From contig CAWGJL010000036.1 in NCBI GenBank assembly GCA_963822765.1, positions 62,001 through 126,000 of the forward strand: a stretch of 64,000 nt of DNA, written 5' to 3'. Position numbers and translations under genes: made by a program. Positions 1 through 10,839 of this stretch are shown here, piece by piece. Within the stretch, counting starts at the first letter, position 1; every line of letters begins with the position of its first letter. Below the pieces are notes generated by a model. The model saw nothing but the letters and a program-made list of their open reading frames with translations, made no database searches and was not told the origin of the DNA. This stretch comes from Palsa-504 sp963822765 (GTDB lineage: Bacteria > Actinomycetota > Actinomycetes > Streptosporangiales > Streptosporangiaceae).

Positions 1-1
1 G

Positions 2-2401
2 CTCTGGGCGGATGACGAGGAAGGCCCGCCCCGGTCCGGCGGGATCGAGACCCTGCTCCTGGAGCCCGAACTCCCCGGGACCTGGCGTCCGCGCACCCGC
101 CGCGGCCGGGTCAGCAGGCGCACGGCCACCATCGTGGTGCCGGTCATCGTCCTGGTCGCGGTGGCCGTGCTGGCCCTGGCCCTGCTCACCGGGCACGGCC
201 CGAAGCTCGGCCAGCTGTCCTCGAGCCAGCAGCCGGACCAGGTCCCGAACCAGGGCACCGCGCCGCAGTCGGCGCTGACCATCGCCATGTACCCCGGGCA
301 GCAGCAGCGCGGCGTCTTCCAGACCATCAACCGCATCGTGGCCTCCGGGAACACCATCGTCACGATGGGCTCCCAGACCAGCGACGGCGTGGTCCGCCAG
401 CAGTTCTTCGTCTCCGCCAACGGCGGCGCCTCCTGGCGCCTGGCCCCGGTGTACGCGGCGGGCGGCCAAAAGGTCCAGGCCCCGCTCGGCTACCCGGCCG
501 CCCGGCTGGCCGGCGGTCCCGGCGGCTGGCTGGCCGTCGGCCCGCAAGCCATCTGGACCAGCCCGAACGGCCAGGCCTGGACGCTCGCGTCTACCAAGGG
601 CATCACCCCGATGCTGACCGGCGACGCCATGTGGGTGCTGAACAGCACGTCCGGCGGGTTCCTGGCCGCGGGCGTGGCGGCCGACGGGAACCACGCCACC
701 CAGGCCGTGATCTGGACCTCCCGCGACGGGGTGACCTGGCAGCGGAAGACGGCCGCGCAGCTCGGGCTGGCCGGACCCGGCGAGACCGTGCAGGACATCG
801 CCTACATCACCGCGCGCGGCACCGCCACGGTGATGTCGGGCCAGGTCACCAGGGATGGCGCTACCTACGCGGGGGTGTGGCTGAGCACCGACGGCGGTTC
901 GGCCTGGACCCGGGTGACGGTCCCGGCCGACCACGGGGCGGGCGCCGCGATCACCGGCCTCGGCTCCGACGGATCCGGCCTGCTCGCCGTGCGGCCTGGC
1001 CGGTCGGCGGACGGCGCCCCCGACGGGGTGGCCTATTTTTCGCCGAACGGAACGGCGTGGCAGTACGCGGGCACCATCGGCGCGTCCGCGGGCTGGAATC
1101 CCGGACTGGTCAAGGGCAGTAACTTCGGGTTCGTCGTCGCCGGGGCCAGCGTCGCTGGCCAGCTCGTGGCCTTCACCAGCACCGGTCCCGGCGGGACCTG
1201 GCAGCAGACCGGATCCCTGGGCAACGCGGACACCCAGTCCGTGGTCGGCGCGACGGTCGCCTCGGCCGGCACCATCGTGGCCGTCGGGTACACCTCGCCC
1301 AGCAAGGTCAGCCAGCAGCCGGTGTTCCTGATGGCGAACGCCGCCGGCAGCGTGCGCCCGGTCTCGCTGGCCGGCCTCGCGGGCGGCGCCATCCCCGAGC
1401 TGTCGGTCAACGGCCTGGCCGTCGCGGGCGGGCAGCAGATCGCGGTGGGCAGCACCGAAGGCTACCCGGCCGTGTGGCGCAAGGCCTCGGGCGGATCGTG
1501 GGCCCTGGCCACGTCGCTCTCGCAGGTCTCCGCCGCCCCCGGCCTGGAGGCCCTCACCGGGGTGACCCACGGGCTGTCCGGCTGGCTCGCCGTCGGCGCG
1601 CCCGGCCCGGTCATCATGACCTCAGCCGACGGCGCGACCTGGCATCAGGCCGCCGGCCCCGGCTCGATCACCGCTGACCTGGCCGGCGTGGGCGCCGTCG
1701 CGGCCGCCGCGGGGCCGCACGGCTACGTCATCGTGGGCAAGCTGGTCGCGCCGGGCGGCAGCTGCGTGGCCGACGTGTGGTGGTCGCCGGACCTGACCTT
1801 CTGGACCCGCGCGCACGACGTGAACCTCGCGACCGGTTCCAGCCAGGTGCTCGCGGTCGCCGCCGACGCGAACGGCTTCGTGTCGGTCGGATCGCACAAC
1901 GGCCAGCCGGCCGTCTGGACCACGACCGACGGCCGCACCTGGAAGACCATCGTCCTGCCCGCGCCGGCCGGGGCCTCGTCCGGGGTGCTGCAGCAGATCG
2001 CGATCAGCGGGGACCGCGTGGCCGCGCTCGGCCAGGCCTACACCCGGACCGGCACCGTGCCGCTCGCCGAGCTGTCGGTCAACGGCGGCAGCAGCTGGCA
2101 GCAGGTGCCGATCAGCTCGCCGGGACCCGGCACCACGTTCACCGCGCTGACCGCGAGCTCCGGCGGCTTCACCGCCGCGGGCCAGTTCGGCCAGCCCGGC
2201 CAGCAGCAGGTCGCCGCGTGGACCTCGGCCAGCGGGACCTCGTGGACGCCGGCCCCGATCGGCGGCCTGACCGGGTCCCAGACCGGCGGCAGCTACCGGA
2301 TCAGCGCGCTGGCTCCGTCCGGCAACGCGGTGACCGGCATCGGCTCGCTCGCCACTCAGGCCAGCCAGGAGGTCTTCACCGTGAGTCTTCCCGCCCGCTG
2401 A
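2..2401 (+). CDS. membrane-anchored sialidase/BNR-like repeat protein (5' partial)
   Basis: The frame is open to the left edge, so the N-terminus lies outside the window; a GTG at 134 is internal. The first ~43 visible residues are acidic then basic and look cytoplasmic. One strong membrane segment follows (VVPVIVLVAVAVLALALL), then ~700 residues outside the membrane. That part repeats Asp-box-like motifs of the kind S-x-D-G-x-x-W (TSRDGVTW, TTDGRTW, SVNGGSSW, TSADGATW), typical of BNR/sialidase-type beta-propellers. No catalytic Arg triad or Tyr nucleophile could be assigned, so an enzymatic role is not claimed; ligand binding or sensing is equally possible. Its upstream partner genes are not visible. 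Confidence 0.8.
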   Translation, partial: LWADDEEGPPRSGGIETLLLEPELPGTWRPRTRRGRVSRRTATIVVPVIVLVAVAVLALALLTGHGPKLGQLSSSQQPDQVPNQGTAPQSALTIAMYPGQQQRGVFQTINRIVASGNTIVTMGSQTSDGVVRQQFFVSANGGASWRLAPVYAAGGQKVQAPLGYPAARLAGGPGGWLAVGPQAIWTSPNGQAWTLASTKGITPMLTGDAMWVLNSTSGGFLAAGVAADGNHATQAVIWTSRDGVTWQRKTAAQLGLAGPGETVQDIAYITARGTATVMSGQVTRDGATYAGVWLSTDGGSAWTRVTVPADHGAGAAITGLGSDGSGLLAVRPGRSADGAPDGVAYFSPNGTAWQYAGTIGASAGWNPGLVKGSNFGFVVAGASVAGQLVAFTSTGPGGTWQQTGSLGNADTQSVVGATVASAGTIVAVGYTSPSKVSQQPVFLMANAAGSVRPVSLAGLAGGAIPELSVNGLAVAGGQQIAVGSTEGYPAVWRKASGGSWALATSLSQVSAAPGLEALTGVTHGLSGWLAVGAPGPVIMTSADGATWHQAAGPGSITADLAGVGAVAAAAGPHGYVIVGKLVAPGGSCVADVWWSPDLTFWTRAHDVNLATGSSQVLAVAADANGFVSVGSHNGQPAVWTTTDGRTWKTIVLPAPAGASSGVLQQIAISGDRVAALGQAYTRTGTVPLAELSVNGGSSWQQVPISSPGPGTTFTALTASSGGFTAAGQFGQPGQQQVAAWTSASGTSWTPAPIGGLTGSQTGGSYRISALAPSGNAVTGIGSLATQASQEVFTVSLPAR

Positions 2402-2533
2402 CCTCAGCAGCCCCAGGAGTCGTCCAGGAGGCCGGCTTCATACCGCAGGCAGAGTATCGCTGCAGTGCGGCCGCAGCCCGCGCGGGTGTCCTGTGCGCTA
2501 GGACCATCACCCGACCGCGAGGAGGCGGACACG

Positions 2534-2836
2534 TTGAAGTCCAGACTAGGCAAGATCATGATCGGCACTGCCGTCGGAGCGGGTGCGCTCGGCGTGGGGT
2601 TTGGCGGCAGCATCGCTGTCGCCAGCGCCGCGACCAGCCATTCCTCCCCGTCGTCTACGACATCGTCGACGACGTCGACAACCTCATCGACCACGGGAAC
2701 AACGGCGGCCAAGGCCGCGTCTGCCACGGCAAGTCCCTCGCCATCCAGCTCGAGTAAGGCCACGCACAACTGCCCGAACATGAAGAACGGGCAGAGCAGG
2801 CCAGGAGCGCCGGCGAGCAGCAGCACCGGCAGCTAG
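2534..2836 (+). CDS. small secreted Ser/Thr-rich protein
   Basis: A TTG start at 2534 is preceded by GAGGAGG at a good distance, which decides the start over upstream in-frame codons. The ~100-residue product begins KSRLGKIMIGTAVGAGALG, a basic region plus hydrophobic stretch ending around VASAATS, which reads as a Sec signal peptide. The rest is low-complexity Ser/Thr/Ala and ends with a small segment containing one Cys (HNCPNMKNGQ). No family is recognised. It could be a cell-surface or cell-wall-associated peptide. The strand opposite carries a shadow frame of similar length that has no good start. Confidence 0.55.
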   Translation: MKSRLGKIMIGTAVGAGALGVGFGGSIAVASAATSHSSPSSTTSSTTSTTSSTTGTTAAKAASATASPSPSSSSKATHNCPNMKNGQSRPGAPASSSTGS

Positions 2837-2896
2837 CAACTCCGGTGAGCGGCCGGTCTCTCCTCCCGAGGTCCGGGAGAGGCCGGCCGTCCGCTG

Positions 2897-3229
2897 CTAG
2901 AGCTTCATCTCCGCGACACCCTGAGCCACCGCGCAGGGTGCGCACAGCGAGACATCCGTCCCGCCGATGCTCCGGGTCATGACCGCCCGGCCGTCACACA
3001 CGTCCGCGTCAGCCGGGTGCGCCGTGCGGCACTGGCAGCGACAGTTACGCCACTCCCCGGTCATCGCCGAACGCCCGGCCTCCGCCGCGGCCCGGACCGC
3101 GGGCTCGATCTTGTCCAGCGCCTCGTGAGTGGCTTGCGATACCCGCCGCGACCACTCGCTCATGGCGTCCGCGGTGGCCTGCCAGGCCGCGCGGAACTGC
3201 TGGCTTGGCTTGCTTGCGTCACCATCCAC
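2897..3229 (-). CDS. hypothetical protein with putative zinc-ribbon cysteines
   Basis: The gene encodes 110 residues from a GTG start. The first 60 residues are predicted helical (repeated Ala, Arg, Glu with no Pro). The C-terminal half contains Cys residues spaced as in a small zinc-binding domain: CRCQC near residue 65, C78 and a CAPC pair near residue 98. Function unknown. It is convergent with the Ser/Thr-rich protein gene and lies just upstream of nothing obvious; the glycolate oxidase genes on the same strand start far beyond its 5' end and read towards it, ending 13 bases before its start codon, so weak co-transcription after glcF is possible. Confidence 0.6.
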   Translation of the reverse strand: MDGDASKPSQQFRAAWQATADAMSEWSRRVSQATHEALDKIEPAVRAAAEAGRSAMTGEWRNCRCQCRTAHPADADVCDGRAVMTRSIGGTDVSLCAPCAVAQGVAEMKL

Positions 3230-3241
3230 GATCCGAGTCTC

Positions 3242-4612
3242 TCACCCGTCGTCAGCCGTGGCCAGCCCGGCCAGCGGCAGGCCGCGCAGCGAGGCGTCCA
3301 GGATCTCGGCCGTGTGCGCGACCGCGACGTGCTTGCCGCGGTCCGCCAGCGCGGCCGCGATCTGCAGGGTGCAGCCCGGGTTGGCCGAGATGAGCAGCGG
3401 CGCGCCCGCGTCCAGCACCGCCTGGGCCTTGCGCGCGCCGAGTTCGCCGGCCGCCTCGGGCTGCAGCAGGTTGTACACCCCGGCCGAACCGCAGCAGGTC
3501 CCGGCGTCGGGCAGTTCGACCAGGCGCAGTTCGGGGATCGCGCCAAGCAGCTCACGCGGCTGCCGGGTGATCCGCTGGGCGTGCGCCAGGTGGCAGGCGT
3601 CGTGGTAGGCGGCGGTGACCGGCAGCGGATGGCGCGGCGCGACCGCGCCGAGCTCGACCAGGAACTCGGACAGGTCCCGGACCCGGGCGCTCAGCGCGGC
3701 GGCCCGCCCGGCCCAGCCCAGGTCCTGCCCGTCCCGGCTGAGCAGCCGCTCGTACTCCTTCATGGCCGAGCCGCAGCCGGCCGAGTTGACCACGATCGCG
3801 TCCACCCCGGCCCGCTCGAACGTCTCGATCGTCTGCCGGGCGAAGGCCACCGCCTCGGCCTCCCGGCCCGAGTGCAGTGACAGCGCCCCGCAGCAGCCCT
3901 GGCCGCGGGGGATGATCACGTCGCACCCCTCGATGGCCAGGACCCGCGCGGTCGCCGCGTTCACCTGCGGGAAGAACACCGACTGGACGCACCCGGTGAG
4001 CATGCCGACCACCGCGCGCCGCGGCCCCCGGGCCCCTACCCGCTCCGGCAGCCGCACCCCGGCCGAGGCCGGCGGAGCCAGCCCGCGCCGGAGGGCAAGG
4101 CGCAGCGCCGCGCCCACAGTGGGGGAGAGCCGCCCCGGCAGGCTGCTGCGCGCCAGCCGCCGGTCCAGCCCGGTCCGCTGCATCCCGCGAAGCGGTCCGG
4201 TCACCGCGCGCAGCCGCCGCGGATACGGGAACAGCGAGAAGATCGCCGCCCGCACCGCCCGGTCCCGCGCCCGGGCCACCCGGCCGCCGCTAAGGCCAGC
4301 GCCGGCAGCCACAGGCGCGGGCTCGGACCGCGCCTCCTCGGTCCACGCCCGGGCCGCCTCGATGAGCTGGTCGTACTGCACGCCGGACGGGCAGGCGGTC
4401 ATGCACGCCATGCAGCCCAGGCACCGGTCGAAGTGCTCGCCCGCCGCCGGGGTCAGCTCGGCGCCCTCCAGGATCTGGTTCACCAGGTAGATCCGGCCCC
4501 GCGGCGAGTCCATCTCCTCGGCCCACAGCTGGTACGTGGGGCAGGCCGGCAGGCAGAACCCGCAGTGCACGCAGTCCTTGATCACGCCGCGCAGGCGTTC
4601 GGTCTCGTCCAT
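3242..4612 (-). CDS. glcF: glycolate oxidase iron-sulfur subunit GlcF
   Basis: This is the electron-transfer subunit of glycolate oxidase, which passes electrons from glycolate oxidation to the membrane quinone pool. The 456-residue product begins MDETERLRGVIKDC and has two 4Fe-4S motifs, CVHCGFCLPACP near residue 15 and CLGCMACMTACP near residue 70. Further on are two cysteine-rich CCG-type domains (GCCGALSLHSG and TCCGSAGVYN), as expected for GlcF/LutA-like proteins. The start is the ATG at 4612, which overlaps the glcE stop by one base (TGATG), implying translational coupling. An N-terminal extension of this frame is an antisense-type artefact overlapping glcE. Confidence 0.93.
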   Translation of the reverse strand: MDETERLRGVIKDCVHCGFCLPACPTYQLWAEEMDSPRGRIYLVNQILEGAELTPAAGEHFDRCLGCMACMTACPSGVQYDQLIEAARAWTEEARSEPAPVAAGAGLSGGRVARARDRAVRAAIFSLFPYPRRLRAVTGPLRGMQRTGLDRRLARSSLPGRLSPTVGAALRLALRRGLAPPASAGVRLPERVGARGPRRAVVGMLTGCVQSVFFPQVNAATARVLAIEGCDVIIPRGQGCCGALSLHSGREAEAVAFARQTIETFERAGVDAIVVNSAGCGSAMKEYERLLSRDGQDLGWAGRAAALSARVRDLSEFLVELGAVAPRHPLPVTAAYHDACHLAHAQRITRQPRELLGAIPELRLVELPDAGTCCGSAGVYNLLQPEAAGELGARKAQAVLDAGAPLLISANPGCTLQIAAALADRGKHVAVAHTAEILDASLRGLPLAGLATADDG

Positions 4613-5907
4613 CAGCTGCCCCCTAGGCGGCCAGGGAACATCCGGTGGCCGGGATCGAACTGGTCCTTGACCGCGCGCATCAGCGCGGCGCCCGGCACCG
4701 GACCGAACGCCCCGGCGGCCCTCGTCACCGCCGGCGGCGCGGCCAGCACCGCCACCGAACCGCGGGGCCCGGAGCCGGCCGGTGCCGCCAGCGCGTCCCG
4801 CAGCACCAGGACGAACCGGGTGGCGTCCTCGTCGGCGACACCCGGGTCCAGGCAGGCGTACAGCACGCCCGCCCCGGCCGCGCCGCTCACCACCGGCGCC
4901 ACGCCCGCGCTCGCGCCCGCCGCGGCCAGCGCCTCGAGCACGCCGGCCAGCCGGCTGAGCCAGAACGACACCCGGACCACGACGGCGGGCGCGCCCGCCG
5001 CTGGCACCATGTCCCACCACCGCAGCGGCGCCTCGGACCGGGCCACGACCGGCGTGCCGCCCGCCGACGCGATCAGCTCGGCCATCCGGCCGGCCCGTTC
5101 AGCCACCCCGGACGACGTGCCCTCCAGCAGCACGCCCATCCGCAGGAACCCGGCCGACCAGGCCAGCTCCACCGCCGACGGCACGAGCGCGGAACCGGCC
5201 GCCGCGGCCACCGCCGCGGCCGCGTCCGCGAGCGCGGCCGGCCCGTAGTCCCCGGTGACCCAGGCCACCGCGGCCGGCCGCGGATGCAGCCGGAACGTCG
5301 CCTCGGTGATCAGGCCCAGCGTGCCCTGCGACCCGGAGAACAGCTTGCCCAGGTCGTAGCCGGCCACGTTCTTGACCACCTTGCCGCCCGAGTGCGCCAC
5401 CACCCCGTCGGCCCGGACGACGGTGATCCCGATCAGCAGGTCCCGCGGCGCCCCGTACCGGAACCGCCGCGGCCCGGTCGTCCCGGTCGCCACCACGCCG
5501 CCCACCGTCGCGTCCGCCGGGACGTCCAGGGCCAGTTCCTGGCCCGCCGCGGCCAGCACCGCGGCCAGCTGCCCGGTGGTCGCGCCCGCCTGTACCCGCG
5601 CCACCAGGTCGCCGGCCGCGTGCTCGATGACCTGGTCCATGGCCTGCAGGTCGATGACCAGGTCGCAGGCCGACGGCGGCGGGCCCCAGCCCATTCCGGT
5701 CCCGGCGCCCCGCGGCACGACGGCCAGGCCGAACGCTGCGGCGGCCCGCAGCAGCGCCGACGCCTCCTCAGTAGACGCCGGGAACGCGACGAACGACGGC
5801 ACCACGCCCGCGATCGCATCGGCTTCGGGCGAGGCCGCCCGCACCACCGGACACGCCGCGAACAGCGCGTCCCGGATGGCGGGTACCACGGTCCGTTCGG
5901 TATCCAT
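4612..5907 (-). CDS. glcE: glycolate oxidase FAD-binding subunit GlcE
   Basis: GlcE is the second flavoprotein-like subunit of the glycolate oxidase complex. The 431-residue protein has a PCMH-type FAD-binding fold: PRGAGTGMGWG near residue 68, then the conserved KVVKNVAGYDLGKLFSGSQG block near residue 185. Length fits the family. The ATG at 5907 overlaps the glcD stop by one base (TGATG); a TTG one codon upstream is also in frame but unnecessary. Codons 3-8 of the gene are formed by one copy of the dispersed 17-bp motif described elsewhere in this annotation. Confidence 0.92.
   Translation of the reverse strand: MDTERTVVPAIRDALFAACPVVRAASPEADAIAGVVPSFVAFPASTEEASALLRAAAAFGLAVVPRGAGTGMGWGPPPSACDLVIDLQAMDQVIEHAAGDLVARVQAGATTGQLAAVLAAAGQELALDVPADATVGGVVATGTTGPRRFRYGAPRDLLIGITVVRADGVVAHSGGKVVKNVAGYDLGKLFSGSQGTLGLITEATFRLHPRPAAVAWVTGDYGPAALADAAAAVAAAAGSALVPSAVELAWSAGFLRMGVLLEGTSSGVAERAGRMAELIASAGGTPVVARSEAPLRWWDMVPAAGAPAVVVRVSFWLSRLAGVLEALAAAGASAGVAPVVSGAAGAGVLYACLDPGVADEDATRFVLVLRDALAAPAGSGPRGSVAVLAAPPAVTRAAGAFGPVPGAALMRAVKDQFDPGHRMFPGRLGGS
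5885..5901 (-). repeat. dispersed 17-bp motif, copy 1 (inside glcE start)
   Basis: On the minus strand it reads ACCGAACGGACCGTGGT, one mismatch (first base) to the consensus GCCGAACGGNSCGTGGT. A T-rich stretch (GATCTTTTGATGGAT) precedes it. It encodes residues T-E-R-T-V-V of GlcE, so coincidence with codon use is possible for this copy. Confidence 0.5.
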
Positions 5908-7370
5908 CAAAAGATCTCTGCCTGCCCGGCCGCCACGGCGGGGTGTGGCACCCGGCGCTTGCCCGGCACCTCACCGCACAGCCGGGGCGTGGGGAAGATC
6001 TTGCCCGGGTTGCACAGGCTGGCCGGGTCGAACGCGCACCGGACCAGCTGCATGGTGTCCAGGTCGGCCGAGCTGAACATCTTGGGCATGTACCGGGACT
6101 TGTCCACGCCCACGCCGTGCTCGCCGGTGATCGAGCCGCCCGCCTCGATGCACGCGTCCAGGATCGCGCCGGACACCTCCTCGGCCGCGGCCTCCTGGCC
6201 CGGCACCGCGTCGTCGTAGAGCACCAGCGGGTGCAGGTTCCCGTCCCCGGCGTGGAACACGTTCGCGACCCGGATCCCGGAGGACGCCGACAACGCCGCG
6301 ATCTTGGCCAGCACCGCGCCCAGCGACGTCCGCGGCACCACGCCGTCCTGCACGATGAACGACGGACTGATCCGGCCCACCGCCGCGAACGCGGACTTGC
6401 GGCCGGCCCAGATCAGGGCGCGCTCCGCCGGGTCGTCGGCCGCCCGGATCTCGGTCGCGCCCGCCGCCTCGCAGATCGCCCGCACCACGGACAGCTCCGC
6501 CTCGACCTCGGCGGCCGGGCCGTCCAGCTCGATGATGAGCACGGCCCCGGCGCCGGCCGGGTAGTTGCATTGCACGGCGGCCTCGGCGGCCTCGATGGCC
6601 AGCGCGTCCATCATCTCGATCGCCGCGGGCACGATCCCGGCCGCGATCACGTCGGACACCGCGCGGCCGCCCTCGGCCGTGGTGGCGTATGCGGCCAGCA
6701 ACGTGTGCACCACCTCGGGCAGCGGCATCAGCTTGACCGCGATCTTGGTCACGATGCCGAGCGTGCCCTCGGAGCCGGTGAACGCGCCGACCAGGTCATA
6801 TCCGGACGCGACCCCGGTCCCGTCGCCCAGCCACGTCAGCTCACCCGCGGGCGTGACGATCTCCAGCCCGGTCACGTGGTGCACGGTGAATCCGTGCTTG
6901 AGGCAGTGCGCGCCGCCGGAGTTCTCCGCCACGTTGCCGCCGACCGAGCAGACCACCTGGCTGGACGGGTCGGGCGCGTAGAACAGCCCGAACGGCGCCG
7001 CCGCCTTGCTCACCGACAGGTTCGTGACGCCCGGTTCGACCACCGCCCGCCTGCTCACCGGGTCGATCTCGATGACCGAACGCATCCGGGACATCACGAT
7101 CAGCACGCCGTCCTCGCGCGGCAGCGCGCCGCCGGACAGCCCCGTGCCGCTGCCCCGGGCCACGAACGGGACCCCGGCCGCCGCGCACGCGGCCACCACC
7201 GCGGCCACCTCGGCCGCCGCCGCCGGCAGCACGACCAGCGCGGGCACCGACCGATGCGAGGTCAGCCCGTCGCACTCGTAGGTGCGCAGCTCCAGCGGGT
7301 CGGTGATGACGTTGCCCGCGCCGCAGATCTCCCGCAGCCGCGGTACCAGCGCCTCGGTGCTCGTCGTCAT
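5907..7370 (-). CDS. glcD: glycolate oxidase FAD-linked subunit GlcD
   Basis: GlcD catalyses oxidation of glycolate (or D-lactate) to glyoxylate using FAD. The 487-residue protein begins MTTSTEALVPRLREIC; this ATG at 7370 has GAGGTGG upstream and matches family length, so the 22-residue upstream extension is rejected. Visible motifs are the FAD-binding P-loop ARGSGTGLSGGALP near residue 72, GGNVAENSGGAHCLKHG near residue 145, GSEGTLGIVTK near residue 195, and the C-terminal HAGDGNLHP and GEHGVGVDK blocks. It is the first gene of the glcDEF cluster and follows aceB by 70 bases on the same strand. Confidence 0.95.
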   Translation of the reverse strand: MTTSTEALVPRLREICGAGNVITDPLELRTYECDGLTSHRSVPALVVLPAAAAEVAAVVAACAAAGVPFVARGSGTGLSGGALPREDGVLIVMSRMRSVIEIDPVSRRAVVEPGVTNLSVSKAAAPFGLFYAPDPSSQVVCSVGGNVAENSGGAHCLKHGFTVHHVTGLEIVTPAGELTWLGDGTGVASGYDLVGAFTGSEGTLGIVTKIAVKLMPLPEVVHTLLAAYATTAEGGRAVSDVIAAGIVPAAIEMMDALAIEAAEAAVQCNYPAGAGAVLIIELDGPAAEVEAELSVVRAICEAAGATEIRAADDPAERALIWAGRKSAFAAVGRISPSFIVQDGVVPRTSLGAVLAKIAALSASSGIRVANVFHAGDGNLHPLVLYDDAVPGQEAAAEEVSGAILDACIEAGGSITGEHGVGVDKSRYMPKMFSSADLDTMQLVRCAFDPASLCNPGKIFPTPRLCGEVPGKRRVPHPAVAAGQAEIF

Positions 7371-7440
7371 CGGTAACCACCTCACCCGCGAAGACCTGTG
7401 CTGATTCTCTCCCTTTCCCGTGCGCGTGGCCAGCAACCCG

Positions 7441-9045
<1,605 letters not shown>

Positions 9046-9174
9046 GTCTAAGCTCCTCCCGAACCCTTTGATGCGCCTGCCAGCTCGTGCCCTACATCCT
9101 AGGCAGGGCTCCTGTGCTGCCCCAGCGGGGGGCGCCGGGCTAGCCGCCGCGGCGAACCGCGGTTCCCGTAACGA

Positions 9175-9193
9175 TTCCGGAACGGCCCCGGAA
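9175..9193. promoter_or_regulatory. inverted repeat in the aceB/9230 divergent region
   Basis: TTCCGG and CCGGAA are separated by seven bases between the divergent start codons of aceB and the 9230 gene. It is a plausible operator for either direction, but the arms are only 6 bp in GC-rich DNA, so chance is not excluded. Confidence 0.25.
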
Positions 9194-9229
9194 TACCTTC
9201 GACTCAGCTGACCCGGGGAAGGAGAGCCG

Positions 9230-10505
9230 ATGGCGCCAGCGGTTCGAGGGCAGGCGATGACCGCGGCCACTGGTGATCAGGCCAGGATCAGGCCATTCCT
9301 GGCCGCGGCCGCCTGGGTGACCGGTGCGGTGAGCGTGGCCGCTTTCGCCGCGGCGTGGGTCCTGGCCGTTGGCAACCGGGACCTGCTCAGCTTGTCCGCC
9401 GATTTCGGTCCCGACCGGTTCCTGGTCGCGTACGCGATCGTCGGCACGGTACTGGCCTCTCGCCGGCCAGCCAGCCCCATCGGCTGGCTGCTGCTGGGCA
9501 TCGGCCTGGCGGTGGGGGTTCGCGCGCTGACCGGGCAGTATGCGCTGCATGCACTGGCCGGGTCGGCTCGGCCTGCCGCGGGGGTGTGGGCGGCATGGTT
9601 CGTCGGCTGGTCTTTGACGCTACTGTTCCCTGGCGGCCTGCTGACATTCCTGCTGCTGTTGTTCCCGAACGGCCGGCCACTCACCGCACGGTGGCAGGCG
9701 GTGGGCTGGCTGGCCGCGGTACTGAGCCTCGTCTACCTGCTGCTCACCTGGTTCGATCCCGGCCCGCTCGTAGTGGGCGGGCTGCCCGGCGCTGCGCAAC
9801 CCGGCCGGCATCCCCGGCTGGGTCCGCATATCACGGGGCAGTCCGGTCAGCAACGGCGCCTGGGCCCTGGGATGGATGTGCCTGCTGCTGGCGGCGGCGA
9901 GCGTATTCGCCAGGTACCGGCACTCAGCCGGCGAAGAGCGGCTGCAGCTCAAGTGGTTCGCCTACGCCGCGGTCGTGAGCTTGAGCCTGCTGGCCGCGCT
10001 GCTGCCGCTGACCGGCGTGAGCAAGGCCGGGCAGCTGGTGTTCGACGCGGGAGTGATCGTCGGGATCGGGCTGGCGCTCCCGGCGGCCATCGGGATCGCC
10101 ATCTTGAAGCACCGGCTGTACGCGATCGACAAGATCATCTCCCGGACCGTGTCCTATGCCCTGGTGACCGGACTGGTGGTTGGTGTCTACCTCGGGTGCG
10201 TCGCCCTGCTGACCAGGGTGCTGCCGGTCCGCGGGAGCGTCGGCATCGCGGTCGCGGTGCTGGCCGCGGCCGCGCTGTTCAACCCGCTGCGCCGCCGGGT
10301 CCAGGCGGCGGTCGACCGGCACTTCGACCGGGCCCGCTACGACGCCGAGCGCGTCGTGGCGCAGTTCTCAGTCCAGCTGCGCGAGCAGGTCGACCTGGAC
10401 GTACTGGGCGCCGACCTGCTCGGCGTGGTGAACCGGGTGCTGGCCCCGGAGCACCTGGCACTGTGGCTGAACGAAACGGTGAGTTCGCCAGGCGCGCGCG
10501 GCTGA
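9230..10505 (+). pseudogene. multi-pass membrane sensor-like protein, frameshifted
   Basis: Two overlapping frames together make one protein of about 424 residues. The first part starts at an ATG after AAGGAG and holds about five hydrophobic segments (WVTGAVSVAAFAAAWVLAV, PIGWLLLGIGLAVGV, LLFPGGLLTFLLLLFP). At about 9789 it should continue as ALRNPAGIPGW, but an extra G moves the frame; the second frame carries three more membrane segments and a conserved C-terminal block NPLRRRVQAAVDRHFDRARYD then SVQLREQVDLDVLGADLLG. This block is common in actinobacterial membrane proteins related to sensor kinases, but no kinase domain is present. Removing one base restores a single reading frame, so sequence error is possible. 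Confidence 0.7.
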
Positions 10506-10549
10506 TCATCGGGCGCCGCGCCCTCCGGCGCCGGTCCTTGGCATCATCT

Positions 10550-10589
10550 ATGGCATCAACGCATCATCATCGTTATGATCTGATGCCAT
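10550..10589. promoter_or_regulatory. operator-like inverted repeat of the vapBC-type operon
   Basis: A perfect 9-bp inverted repeat ATGGCATCA (10550-10558) and TGATGCCAT (10581-10589) surrounds a short AT-rich stretch likely to contain the promoter; the right arm includes the antitoxin start codon. A further TGGCATCA lies at 10539-10546. Ribbon-helix-helix antitoxins typically autoregulate at such repeats. There is no Shine-Dalgarno sequence between the promoter region and the ATG, so a leaderless mRNA is likely. Confidence 0.55.
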
Positions 10590-10839
10590 GAGGACCACGG
10601 TCACGTTGGACGATGATCTTGCCGTTCGGCTGGAACAGCACCGGAGCCAGCATGGGGAGAGCTTCAAGGAGGCACTCAATGAGGTCGTTCGCGCGGGCCT
10701 GAACCAGCTTGAAAACGATGCGGACGTCGCACGCGAGGTCAGGCGGACGCAGCCGCTGGCACTGGGCCGTCGGCTGGCCGGCAGCATCGACAACGTCGGC
10801 GAGCTGCTGGCCGTCGCCGAGGGTGAGGACTATCGCTGA
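10588..10839 (+). CDS. vapB: VapB-family antitoxin (ribbon-helix-helix type)
   Basis: The 83-residue product begins MRTTVTLDDDLAVRLEQH, which is the classic beta strand plus helix opening of a ribbon-helix-helix DNA-binding antitoxin, with F-K-E-A-L-N-E-V-V-R-A-G-L as the second helix. The acidic C-terminal tail (AVAEGEDYR) would wrap the toxin. Its stop codon overlaps the toxin start (TGATG), the usual arrangement for co-translation. It sits between two remnants of a membrane-protein family, suggesting the module landed in or between duplicated genes. Confidence 0.85.
   Translation: MRTTVTLDDDLAVRLEQHRSQHGESFKEALNEVVRAGLNQLENDADVAREVRRTQPLALGRRLAGSIDNVGELLAVAEGEDYR

Noticed and set aside
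1031..1060. Near match to the dispersed motif (TTTTTCGCCGAACGGAACGG)
   Set aside because: It breaks the core after GCCGAACGG (AACGGCGTGG), and the sequence is explained by coding of S-P-N-G-T-A-W in a repeat protein. Not counted.
2404..2826. 140-codon minus-strand frame opposite the Ser/Thr-rich secreted protein
   Set aside because: The plus-strand frame has a strong ribosome-binding site and signal peptide; the minus frame is its Val/Asp-rich mirror.
3017..5248. Several long plus-strand frames opposite glcF and glcE
   Set aside because: Arg/Pro/Gly-rich composition typical of antisense frames in GC-rich DNA; the minus-strand proteins are conserved and well explained.
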